NCBI GenBank assembly: GCA_900762005.1
Contig: CAAFEV010000012.1
Coordinates: 1-26,991 of the forward strand
DNA: 26,991 bases
Direction: 5' to 3'
Origin: an uncultured Oscillospiraceae bacterium
Lineage (GTDB): Bacteria > Bacillota > Clostridia > Oscillospirales > Oscillospiraceae
The position numbers and the translations under genes are program-made. Of the stretch, positions 1 to 6,534 are shown one piece after another. The notes beneath the pieces were generated by a model. That model made no database searches. It was not told the DNA's origin and worked only from the letters and a program-made list of their open reading frames with translations. The number at the start of each line of letters is the position of its first letter. Within the stretch, counting starts at the first letter, position 1.

Positions 1-7
1 ATAATGA

Positions 8-258
8 AACCGGAACGAACCAAATGATGCGGTATACTCTCTCAATGAGTTCATGGCGCATATTGACCCAAGCAAATATTTTGCGCAGAAGGAGCACAGA
101 ACAGACCGCCCGAAATATAACCGCGGGAAGTTGCTGAAAATTATACGGTTTGCGTTCATGGAGCGCAGCTACAGCGGGGTCAGAGAGATACACAAGCTAT
201 GCCAGACAGGCCTTCGGTTTCTGTGGCTGTCGGAGGAAGCAAAAGCACCGGCCCATGT
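8..258 (+). pseudogene. Transposase N-terminal remnant (DUF772/IS5-IS1182-like)
   Basis: The open frame from base 8 to about 258 encodes roughly 84 residues that look like the N-terminal domain of DUF772-type (IS5/IS1182-related) transposases. Recognisable pieces are DPSKYFAQKEH, RGKLLKIIRFAFMER, the stretch SGVREIHKLCQT and the WLSEEAKAPAHVYF motif. Stop codons precede the frame at bases 2-7 and no good start or ribosome binding site is visible; the first ATG in frame is at 53. The similarity ends at about 258, where the frame runs antisense into the 3' end of upp. No DDE catalytic residues and no terminal inverted repeats are present, so the fragment cannot be functional. The family is inferred from memory of the motifs; that it is a transposase is fairly sure, the exact IS family less so. 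Confidence 0.7.
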
Positions 259-891
259 TTATTTTGTGCCGAAGATACGGTCGCCGCAGTCGCCGAGTCC
301 CGGGACAATATAGGCGTGTTCATTCAGGCAGGTGTCCACGGCAGTGACAAAAATATCGATGTCGGGGTGAGCCTTGCTAACCGCCTCAATGCCCTCCGGC
401 GCGGCGATAATATCCATCAGCGTAATGGCCTTGCAGCCGTACTCATTTTTCAAAACGTCAATCGCCGCGATTGCGCTGCCGCCCGTAGCGAGCATGGGGT
501 CTACGACGAACACCTGCCGTTCGGAGATATCCGGCGGCATTTTGCAGTAGTACTTGACCGGAAGGTGCGTCTGCGGGTCGCGGTAAAGACCGATGTGACC
601 GATTTTTGCCGAGGGGATTAAGTCAATCATCGTGTCCACCATACCCAGTCCGGCGCGCAAAATCGGCACAATCGCCAGTTTTTTGCCGGCAAGAATGTGC
701 ACCTTAGCGGTCGCAACCGGGGTTTCAATCTCGACCTCCTGTGTCGGCAGGTTGCGTGTTGCCTCGTAGCACATCAGCGCAGCAATTTCGCCCACAATCT
801 CACGAAATTCCTTCACGCCGGTGTTTTTGTCTCGTAAAATAGACAGCTTATGCTGCAACAGGGGATGCTCTAAAATCTGTACCTTACCCAT
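259..891 (-). CDS. upp: Uracil phosphoribosyltransferase
   Basis: The product (210 aa) converts uracil and PRPP to UMP in pyrimidine salvage in the cytoplasm. Its length matches the family (about 208-210 aa). The PRPP-binding loop is DPMLATGGSA at residues 131-140, and the C-terminal uracil-binding segment with GDCGDR lies near residues 200-206. The start at 891 is preferred over longer in-frame starts because an AAGGAGG ribosome binding site lies just upstream and residue 2 onward (GKVQILEHP) matches the family N-terminus. It begins one base after the tsaB stop codon and is therefore the last gene of the tsaE-tsaB-upp operon. The stop codon abuts the transposase remnant and no terminator is visible downstream within the window. 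Confidence 0.97.
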   Translation of the reverse strand: MGKVQILEHPLLQHKLSILRDKNTGVKEFREIVGEIAALMCYEATRNLPTQEVEIETPVATAKVHILAGKKLAIVPILRAGLGMVDTMIDLIPSAKIGHIGLYRDPQTHLPVKYYCKMPPDISERQVFVVDPMLATGGSAIAAIDVLKNEYGCKAITLMDIIAAPEGIEAVSKAHPDIDIFVTAVDTCLNEHAYIVPGLGDCGDRIFGTK

Positions 892-892
892 T

Positions 893-1591
893 TTAGCCCT
901 CCTTCTGCAGGCGTTCGCGTTCCGCCTGCGATAAGCGCAGGTAATTCGGGCGCAGGGCTGCGCCGGAGGCATCCACCCCCGTGAGAAGCTGCTGTTTTGC
1001 AAGCAGCGCAACGCCCGAAGCTCGCTGCATTCGTTGCGGTTCCGGCGTGCAGCGACAGCCGCACACCGATTTTCCGATGGTATTATAACACAATTCTGCG
1101 CCGTCGCCAAGCATTATTTTTTGCTCCCGGAACGCGGATAATTCATCGGCAAGCTGAACAAGGGAAATTGCGCGGTCATCACACAGTCGGGACAGCTCCC
1201 CGTTGCGGCAGGAGAACAGCGCGTTATAGACCTGCTCGCGCCTTGCGTCCATCGCGCAGCAGACGATGCCCTCAAACTGCCGTGCCTGCTGCGCCATTGC
1301 TTCGAGGGTTGAAACGCCGACGCACGGCAGCTCCGCACCCCATGCGAAGCCCTTTGCCGCCGCAACGCCGATACGCACGCCGGTAAAGCTGCCCGGGCCG
1401 CTTGCGCAGGCAACCGCAGTCAGCTCCTCTGTCTTGCAGTCACACAGGGAGAGCAGCTCCTGTGCCGCCTTGAGCAGGGTGACGCTGTGCGTCAGACCGC
1501 AATTCAGAAAGGTTTCCGCAAGCAGGCGGTCATCGTCCGTAATCGCAACGGACGCCGCCTTCGCGGAGGTTTCAAAGGCTAAAATCCGCAA
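893..1591 (-). CDS. tsaB: tRNA threonylcarbamoyladenosine (t6A) biosynthesis protein TsaB
   Basis: TsaB (232 aa) is the inactive ASKHA-fold partner of TsaD. It scaffolds the TsaB-TsaD-TsaE complex that transfers the threonylcarbamoyl group to A37 of ANN-decoding tRNAs. Typical family features are the N-terminal ILAFETS (residues 3-9), the conserved SGPGSFTGVRIG segment at about 64-75 and the following AAAKGFAW helix. The gene starts inside the last 20 bases of tsaE, so the two are probably translationally coupled. Upp follows after one base. The usual neighbours rimI and tsaD are not in this window. Confidence 0.95.
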   Translation of the reverse strand: MRILAFETSAKAASVAITDDDRLLAETFLNCGLTHSVTLLKAAQELLSLCDCKTEELTAVACASGPGSFTGVRIGVAAAKGFAWGAELPCVGVSTLEAMAQQARQFEGIVCCAMDARREQVYNALFSCRNGELSRLCDDRAISLVQLADELSAFREQKIMLGDGAELCYNTIGKSVCGCRCTPEPQRMQRASGVALLAKQQLLTGVDASGAALRPNYLRLSQAERERLQKEG

Positions 1592-2009
1592 GCACTTTTC
1601 CTCCCTCTATCGTAATTACGCGCTGTTCTTCGCCGAGACGTTCAATCTTCACGGTGATTGCGCCGTCCATTGCGTCGCTGACGCGCTCGCTCCATTCCAC
1701 GGCACACACGCCGCTGCGGGCAAGGTAGTCCTCCCAGCCGATATCGAACAGCTCCTCGGCGCAGGACAGGCGGTACATATCAAAATGGAACAGCGGCAGT
1801 CTGCCGCCGAGATATTCATTGACAATCGTATAGGTCGGGCTGGTGACACGCCCCCTGTAGCCCAGTGCGCGGGCAAGGCCGCGGGTAAAGGCGGTTTTTC
1901 CCATTCCGAGGCTGCCGCGAAAGGCAAGCACCTCACCGCCGTGCAATGCAGTGCCCAACCGTTCTCCGAGTGCTTCGGTCTCCGCCTCGCTATTTGTAAT
2001 GACGCGCAT
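1572..2009 (-). CDS. tsaE: tRNA t6A biosynthesis ATPase TsaE
   Basis: TsaE (145 aa) is the P-loop ATPase that binds the TsaB-TsaD heterodimer and is needed for repeated rounds of t6A formation. The Walker A motif GSLGMGKT is at residues 32-39, preceded by the family FRG; TSPTYTIVNEY follows at about 56-66, HFDMYRL at 75-81 and VEWSERV at 104-110. The start at 2009 is chosen because GAGGAG lies about 8 bases upstream; an ATG at 2024 would add five residues and has a poorer site. First gene of the operon, with its own sigma-A-type promoter at 2043-2071. Confidence 0.95.
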   Translation of the reverse strand: MRVITNSEAETEALGERLGTALHGGEVLAFRGSLGMGKTAFTRGLARALGYRGRVTSPTYTIVNEYLGGRLPLFHFDMYRLSCAEELFDIGWEDYLARSGVCAVEWSERVSDAMDGAITVKIERLGEEQRVITIEGGKVLADFSL

Positions 2010-2042
2010 CGGCTCACTCCTCATTTTGCAATCTTCGTGCCT

Positions 2043-2071
2043 ATTGTACCACAGGAGCTGCGGTTTTGCAA
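2043..2071 (-). promoter_or_regulatory. Sigma-A-type promoter of tsaE-tsaB-upp
   Basis: Read on the minus strand, TTGCAA (2066-2071) is followed by 17 bases and then TACAAT (2043-2048), about 35 bases before the tsaE start. It faces away from the rodA promoter in the same 124-base gap. Confidence 0.7.
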
Positions 2072-2082
2072 AAATCTTTTTG

Positions 2083-2111
2083 TTTACAGCGCGGAAAAAA
2101 AATGATACAAT
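2083..2111 (+). promoter_or_regulatory. Sigma-A-type promoter of rodA
   Basis: TTTACA (2083-2088), a 17-base spacer and TACAAT (2106-2111), followed by a GGAGGT ribosome binding site at 2122-2127 and the ATG at 2134. The expected transcription start falls at about 2118. Confidence 0.75.
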
Positions 2112-2133
2112 AGGGCGAAACGGAGGTGACAAC

Positions 2134-3285
2134 ATGAGAAAATTGCGGCTGCGGTTTACCGAGGTTCTGAAAAAGGGCGATATGGTTTTGCTTGCGCTGT
2201 GCGTAATCGCCACACTGTACGGCATCGTCATGATTGCCGCCTCGACCGCCTCGGAGGACAACTCGCGCTATCTGATTATTCAAACCGGCTGCTTGCTTGC
2301 GGGAATTGTGCTGTATCTGCTTTTGACCTCGTTTGATATTGATATTCTGGCAGGGCAGAGAATCCCGTTGTTTATTTTCAACACTGTAATTATCGGTATG
2401 CTGCTCGTCTGGGGCGTGGAGGGAGACAGCGGCAACCGTTCGTGGCTGCATTTCTCATTTTTGCCGTTCAACATCCAGCCCGCCGAGCTTTGTAAAATCA
2501 CCTATATCATTATCCTTGCCAAGACCATGAGCATCCATCAGACGCGGATATCGTCACTGCGCTCCGTCGCACCGTTGGCGTTCAATATGTTCTTCATCGT
2601 CGGGCTCATTCTGGTCATCTCCAGCGATATGGGCGTTTCGCTGATTTTCGTGTTTATCTTTTTGGCAATGGCATATGTCGGCGGTGTCAACTGGCTGTGG
2701 TTTCTCGGCGGTGCGGGTGCGTTTGCGGCTGCCGCGCCGGTTTTGTGGGAGCGTGTGCTGCGAGACGACCAAAAAAACCGACTGCTTGCGCTCTACGACC
2801 CCTCGATTGACCCGACGGGCTGGCACGAGCTTTGGCAGACCAATCAAAATATCAAGGCACTGCGCAACGGCGGTCTGTCCGGGCAGGGCTTGGGCAACGG
2901 CACGCTGACAAAGACCGCCTCTCTCCCCACCCGTCATACCGACTCCATTTTCTCCGCCACCGGCGAGCAGCTCGGGCTGATCGGCTGCCTTGTGATGCTG
3001 ATTCTGCTTGCATTGATTATTGCGCGGATTTTCTATGTCGGCTCAAAATCACCCGATTATATGAACCGTTTAATTTGCGTCGGCTTCGGCTCGATGCTGT
3101 TGTTCCAGACGTTAATTAACGTCGGTGTCTGTCTCGGTCTGCTGCCGGTTATCGGGCTTGCGCTGCCGTTTTTCAGCTACGGCGGCAGCTCGATTATGAC
3201 GACATTTATCTCCATGGGCATTGTATCGGGGATAAAAATGCGGCCTGCGCCGGATATCAGTGCCCATTATATCCGACCCTATTAA
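2134..3285 (+). CDS. rodA: SEDS-family peptidoglycan glycosyltransferase (RodA/FtsW/SpoVE)
   Basis: A multi-pass membrane protein of 383 aa that polymerises lipid II into glycan strands, normally together with a class B penicillin-binding protein. Family features are the hydrophobic segments throughout, the GNRSWLHF...FNIQPAELCKI region after the third helix, the large extracytoplasmic loop with RHTDSIFSATGEQLG containing the conserved Asp at about 270, and the C-terminal LPVIGLALPFFSYGGSS. The start at 2134 is set by GGAGGT 6 bases upstream and the promoter at 2083-2111; longer in-frame starts lie before the transcription start. It is a single-gene unit closed by a terminator. The overall pattern fits RodA (elongation) better than FtsW, but the subfamily cannot be fixed by eye, since no mreBCD, pbp2 or division genes flank it. 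Confidence 0.88.
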   Translation: MRKLRLRFTEVLKKGDMVLLALCVIATLYGIVMIAASTASEDNSRYLIIQTGCLLAGIVLYLLLTSFDIDILAGQRIPLFIFNTVIIGMLLVWGVEGDSGNRSWLHFSFLPFNIQPAELCKITYIIILAKTMSIHQTRISSLRSVAPLAFNMFFIVGLILVISSDMGVSLIFVFIFLAMAYVGGVNWLWFLGGAGAFAAAAPVLWERVLRDDQKNRLLALYDPSIDPTGWHELWQTNQNIKALRNGGLSGQGLGNGTLTKTASLPTRHTDSIFSATGEQLGLIGCLVMLILLALIIARIFYVGSKSPDYMNRLICVGFGSMLLFQTLINVGVCLGLLPVIGLALPFFSYGGSSIMTTFISMGIVSGIKMRPAPDISAHYIRPY

Positions 3286-3296
3286 GCACCCTTGCA

Positions 3297-3335
3297 GAGC
3301 TGTGACAAGCTGCCTTGTTTGTCACAGCTCTTTTT
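3297..3335 (+). terminator. Rho-independent terminator of rodA
   Basis: A perfect 12-bp stem, GAGCTGTGACAA at 3297-3308 with its complement at 3319-3330, a 10-base loop and a TTTTT tract at 3331-3335. It starts 11 bases after the rodA stop codon. Confidence 0.93.
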
Positions 3336-3548
3336 AATTCCCGTTGCGGCGGCCAATTGAGCTTTCGCGGGAACTGCGGCTATGCCGCAACCGGGCCTGC
3401 GCTGTATAGCCGCAAACCGAAAATCTGTTTCTCCCCGCAAGCAGGCAAATACGGCCAGTCGTAACGGTTATTTTCGTGGAAATTTTATGAATAGTTTCCT
3501 TTTTCTTGCGAATGCTACTGCCATAGCAAATGATTAGGAGGAACTTCC
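3336..3548. other. Intergenic stretch with a 9-bp inverted repeat
   Basis: No gene is apparent. An inverted repeat TGCGGCTAT (3375-3383) and ATAGCCGCA (3406-3414) encloses a 22-base GC-rich loop that contains a further GCCGC complement. I could not identify a convincing sigma-A promoter for the gene at 3549; the AT-rich segment around 3470-3500 is the likeliest place. Confidence 0.4.
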
Positions 3549-4733
3549 ATGAAATCCATGCTTCGTTTTGGCTTACTCTGTTGTCTGTGTCTGTTGCTGG
3601 GCACAGGCTGTCTCGCCGCCGACGGCGAAACGCTTTACAATGCAGACTACTGCTTCAGTGTCTCGGATTTTGAGACGGAGGGCATTTCGGAGCTTTCCGG
3701 CATTTTCGTCTCGCAGGTACCGGACAGTGCGATTGCGGACATCCGGCTTGGCAGCCGTGTCATCTGCCCGGGCGATGTACTGCCCGTTGCGGCGTTAGAA
3801 CAGCTTCGCCTAAGTCCGAATACCACGAAGAGCTGCAATGCCGAGCTGTGCTACCGCCCCATCTGCGGAACGGTGCTTGCCGGGCAGAGCGTGCTCACCA
3901 TCCGCATTCAGTCCGGGAAAAACGAGACGCCGAAGGCAATCGATGCCGAACTGGAGACGTACAAGAACATTCCGAATAACGGCACCCTGTCCGGCTCCGA
4001 CCCCGAGGACGCGCCGCTGACGTATCAGCTTGTCGAGGAGCCGAAGCGCGGTAAAATCAAATTGGAGTCCAATGGCAGCTATGTCTATACGCCGGACAAG
4101 AACAAGGTCGGTGAGGATAGCTTCCGCTTCACCGTGACCGATGAAGCCGGAAATGTGTCCAAGCCCGCAACCGTAAAAATTCTGATTTTAAAGCCCACGC
4201 AGGAGATGAGCTTCGCCGACATGACCGACGCAACCGAATGCTTTGAAGCGCAGTGGATGTGCGAGCAGGCACTTGCCGGAGGGCGCAATATCGGCGGCAA
4301 TCTCTGCTTCTGCCCCGAAGAACCGGTGAGCCGGATTGAGTTTTTGGTCATGACCATGGAGCTTGCGGGCATTACCCCGTCAAAGACACAGGATGTCGCG
4401 CTGTTTCAAGACGCGGATGCTCTGCCCGCATGGCAGCAACGGTATCTTGCCGATGCGGCGGCACGCGGACTCGTGCGCGGTGAAGCAAGCGAGGGCGGCC
4501 TGCGCTTCCGCCCGAAGGATTCCGTGAGTGCGCAGGAGGCGGCTGTGCTGTTGCAAAACCTGTTGGAACTGCCCGTCACGGTCGGCGCAAGGGAAACCGT
4601 ACTGCCGGTATGGTCTGCCACTGCGGTACAGGCACTGAGCGAGGCAGGCATTGCTGTGGATGCGCAGAGCAGCACGGTGACGCGGATTGAAGCGGCAGAG
4701 CTGTTTTATCGCGTCAGTAAGCTTCTCGCCTGA
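3549..4733 (+). CDS. Secreted cadherin-like / S-layer-homology (SLH) domain protein
   Basis: A 394-aa exported protein. Residues 1-24 form a signal peptide with a hydrophobic core rich in Leu and Cys; the GTGC at 18-21 is not a good lipobox, so cleavage near LAA-D is more likely than lipidation. Residues about 130-212 form a cadherin-like/bacterial Ig-like domain (NGTLSGSDPEDAPLTYQL, then NGSYVYTPDKNKVGEDSFRF and TVTDEAGN). Residues about 218-394 carry three degenerate SLH-type repeats (SFADM, FQDADALPAWQ and the following helices), which normally bind pyruvylated secondary cell-wall polymer. The region 25-120 with several Cys residues is not recognised. An AGGAGG site at 3536-3541 sets the start. 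The role is probably cell-surface structure or anchoring; the ligand is unknown. Confidence 0.8.
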   Translation: MKSMLRFGLLCCLCLLLGTGCLAADGETLYNADYCFSVSDFETEGISELSGIFVSQVPDSAIADIRLGSRVICPGDVLPVAALEQLRLSPNTTKSCNAELCYRPICGTVLAGQSVLTIRIQSGKNETPKAIDAELETYKNIPNNGTLSGSDPEDAPLTYQLVEEPKRGKIKLESNGSYVYTPDKNKVGEDSFRFTVTDEAGNVSKPATVKILILKPTQEMSFADMTDATECFEAQWMCEQALAGGRNIGGNLCFCPEEPVSRIEFLVMTMELAGITPSKTQDVALFQDADALPAWQQRYLADAAARGLVRGEASEGGLRFRPKDSVSAQEAAVLLQNLLELPVTVGARETVLPVWSATAVQALSEAGIAVDAQSSTVTRIEAAELFYRVSKLLA

Positions 4734-4740
4734 ACCCTCG

Positions 4741-5094
4741 TCGTCGCAAATGCCACAGCATACGGCATACCGCAAGCGGTCTGCCTCCGAGTGTGACATT
4801 GCTCCTCCTCTTCCGCTCGCAACCGCTGTGCTGGGTCGCTCGCGGTTCACGGGGGTTATTATCGTCGCAAATGCCACAGCATACGGCATACCGCAAGCGG
4901 TCTGCCTCCGAGTGTGACATTGCTCCTCCTCTTCCGCTCGCAACCGCTGTGCTGGGTCGCTCGCGGTTCACGGGGGTTATTATCGTCGCAAATGTCACAG
5001 CATACGGCATACCGCAAGCGGTCTGCCTCCGAGTGTGACATTGCTCCTCCTCTTCCGCTCGCAACCGCTGCGCTGGGTCGCTCGCGGTTCACGG
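4741..5094. repeat. Three tandem copies of a 121-bp repeat
   Basis: Near-identical units begin at 4741, 4862 and 4983, each opening with TCGTCGCAAATG; the third is cut short at about 5094. Only a few substitutions separate them, for example GTGCTGGG versus GCGCTGGG and ATGCCAC versus ATGTCAC in unit 3. Within each unit, ACCGC-AAG-CGGT and AACCGC...GCGGTT form small inverted repeats. The apparent open frames over it on both strands simply repeat with the unit and have no ribosome binding sites, so I do not treat them as genes. Confidence 0.93.
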
Positions 5095-5120
5095 AGATTA
5101 ACTTGCAAATTCCGCATCGC

Positions 5121-5196
5121 CCCTTGGCTCCCTCTGACGAGGGAGCTGGCGCGGCGCAGCCGTGCCTGAGGGAGAGAACCCCCGTTTTCCATCCCC
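5121..5196. repeat. Dispersed palindromic repeat, copy A (76 bp)
   Basis: It runs from CCCTTGGCTCCCTC to CCCCCGTTTTCCATCCCC and contains the inverted pair GGCTCCCTC / GAGGGAGCTGGC plus a second GAGGGAG. A 76-bp copy at 24925-25000 differs at only four positions. It has no coding potential. It probably belongs to a genome-wide family of short palindromic repeats; that is inference from the two full copies and the variants seen here. Confidence 0.85.
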
Positions 5197-5227
5197 TGTC
5201 CCGCCGCAGCGGCACCCGTACCGATGC

Positions 5228-5259
5228 AAAAACCGGAACCCCCACGGTTCCGGTTTTGC
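5228..5259 (-). terminator. Rho-independent terminator of the ymfF-ymfH-lgt operon
   Basis: A 12-bp stem, AAAACCGGAACC (5229-5240) pairing with GGTTCCGGTTTT (5246-5257), with a 5-base loop. On the minus strand it lies a few bases after the stop codon at 5264 and ends in TTTTT. Because the arms are flanked by A and T runs it could also work in the plus direction. Confidence 0.88.
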
Positions 5260-5263
5260 TTCG

Positions 5264-5608
5264 TTATTCGTCCGTCACTTCCTGCTCAACTGCAAGTGCG
5301 TCGCAGTCGCATTTCGCGGCGTTATAGGCCTCCTTGGCATCTGCGATTTCCTCGCGCAGCTCATTAATACGGCGATACGCCTCGGAAATGCTCTCGCACA
5401 GGGGAAGGTACTCCGCGTCGTCCGGCTCCTCGTCAGTGACAAAATCCTTGTAGTAGACCTTGCCGAGCTTGGTATAAAGGCCGCGGATTTTCTGCTGCTC
5501 CGATAAGATTTCAAACCGCTTTTTGGAGATGTACGCAACGTGCTTGGCTGCATCAGCCGCGCAGCGGGCGGCGTCGGCTGCTTTGTTCTTAAAGTTTTCG
5601 ATTGCCAT
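5264..5608 (-). CDS. Small coiled-coil protein of unknown function
   Basis: A 114-aa soluble, charged protein predicted to be mostly helical: an Ala/Lys-rich N-terminal helix (about 1-30), a middle segment with a cluster of acidic residues (TDEEPDDAEY, about 58-67) and a second helix with coiled-coil character (about 72-105). It has no signal peptide, membrane segment or catalytic motif that I recognise. The AAGGAGG site is close upstream and overlaps the lgt stop codon, so it is the last gene of the operon, coupled to lgt and closed by the terminator at 5228-5259. I do not recognise a named family. It is a real gene judging by the ribosome binding site, codon pattern and operon position. Confidence 0.75.
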   Translation of the reverse strand: MAIENFKNKAADAARCAADAAKHVAYISKKRFEILSEQQKIRGLYTKLGKVYYKDFVTDEEPDDAEYLPLCESISEAYRRINELREEIADAKEAYNAAKCDCDALAVEQEVTDE

Positions 5609-5622
5609 ACTGTTATGCCTCC

Positions 5623-6513
5623 TTATTCCTCCGAAATGTTATTCTCCGCAGATGTTTCTTCCGAAAGGCTGCGGTTGACATACAAATTTGCGCGGTCGGG
5701 CTTACGAAAAATACACATATAAATCAAGAGTAAAGCGGCAGCGGCGAAGGTTGCTCCGGCGAGCACCTGACTGACGCGGAAGCCGCCCCACCACAGGCTG
5801 TCGGTGCGCAGGCCCTCAATCCAGACTCTGCCGAGTCCGTACCATGCGAGGTAGTACACAAAGACCTGCCCGTCAAAGCGGCGTTTTTTGGACAGAAAGT
5901 GCAGCAGCACAAGCCCAACCAGATTCCAGACAGATTCATACAAAAAGGTAGGGTGCCAGTAGCTCCACTCTCCGGGATAGGTTTCGCCGAGCAGACCCAT
6001 GCGCAAAAAGCAGTTTGTCTGTGCGCCGTATGCCTCGCGGTTAAAAAAGTTACCCCAGCGGCCGATGCTCTGCCCGATTAACAGTCCGATACCGCATAAA
6101 TCAAAGCTCGGCAGGAGCTTTCCCCTGCGTTTTTTGCTCGACAGGAAGTACACCAGCAGAGCTGCCACCGCGCCGAGCACACCGCCATAGATGGCAAGTC
6201 CGCCGTTACGGATTTTGAAGAAGTCACTCCACGGCGTGCCGGGATAAAAGGCGATATAATACGCCCGCGCACCGAGGATGGCAAAGGGCAGCCCTATGAT
6301 GATAATATTCAGAACATCATCACTTGTCAGACCGAATTGCTTACTGCGCCGCATGGCGTAAAGCACGGCAAGCAGCACGCCGAGGGCAATCAGAACGCCG
6401 TAAAACTTAATTTCAAAGCCAAAGACGGAAAAGCCGTCGGGCGGGTTCATTTGGTCAATGCCCAGACCGGGAAAGGAGATGGGCACGGTTTCCGAAAGCA
6501 TTCGCGATATCAT
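5623..6513 (-). CDS. lgt: Prolipoprotein diacylglyceryl transferase
   Basis: An integral membrane enzyme that moves diacylglycerol from phosphatidylglycerol onto the lipobox cysteine of prolipoproteins, the first step of lipoprotein maturation. The family signature GRWGNFFNREAYG is at residues 151-163; GGLAIYGG (104-111) is the conserved loop that carries His in E. coli and commonly Tyr in Bacillota; HPTFLYES and IEGLRTDSL follow. About seven hydrophobic segments and a length of 296 aa fit the family. I chose the ATG at 6513: the GAGAGG site lies about 11 bases upstream, whereas for the ATG at 6525 it would directly touch the start codon. It lies between ymfH and a small helical protein in a minus-strand operon. 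Confidence 0.95.
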   Translation of the reverse strand: MISRMLSETVPISFPGLGIDQMNPPDGFSVFGFEIKFYGVLIALGVLLAVLYAMRRSKQFGLTSDDVLNIIIIGLPFAILGARAYYIAFYPGTPWSDFFKIRNGGLAIYGGVLGAVAALLVYFLSSKKRRGKLLPSFDLCGIGLLIGQSIGRWGNFFNREAYGAQTNCFLRMGLLGETYPGEWSYWHPTFLYESVWNLVGLVLLHFLSKKRRFDGQVFVYYLAWYGLGRVWIEGLRTDSLWWGGFRVSQVLAGATFAAAALLLIYMCIFRKPDRANLYVNRSLSEETSAENNISEE

Positions 6514-6534
6514 GATAAAGCACATCCTCTCTGA

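Noticed and set aside
4741..5094. CRISPR array
   Set aside because: Copies are directly adjacent with a 121-bp period, there are no unique spacers between short repeats and no cas genes.
4380..5245. Several open frames on both strands across the 121-bp repeats
   Set aside because: Their translations repeat with the DNA unit, they have no ribosome binding sites and they overlap the real SLH gene; they are by-products of the repeat.
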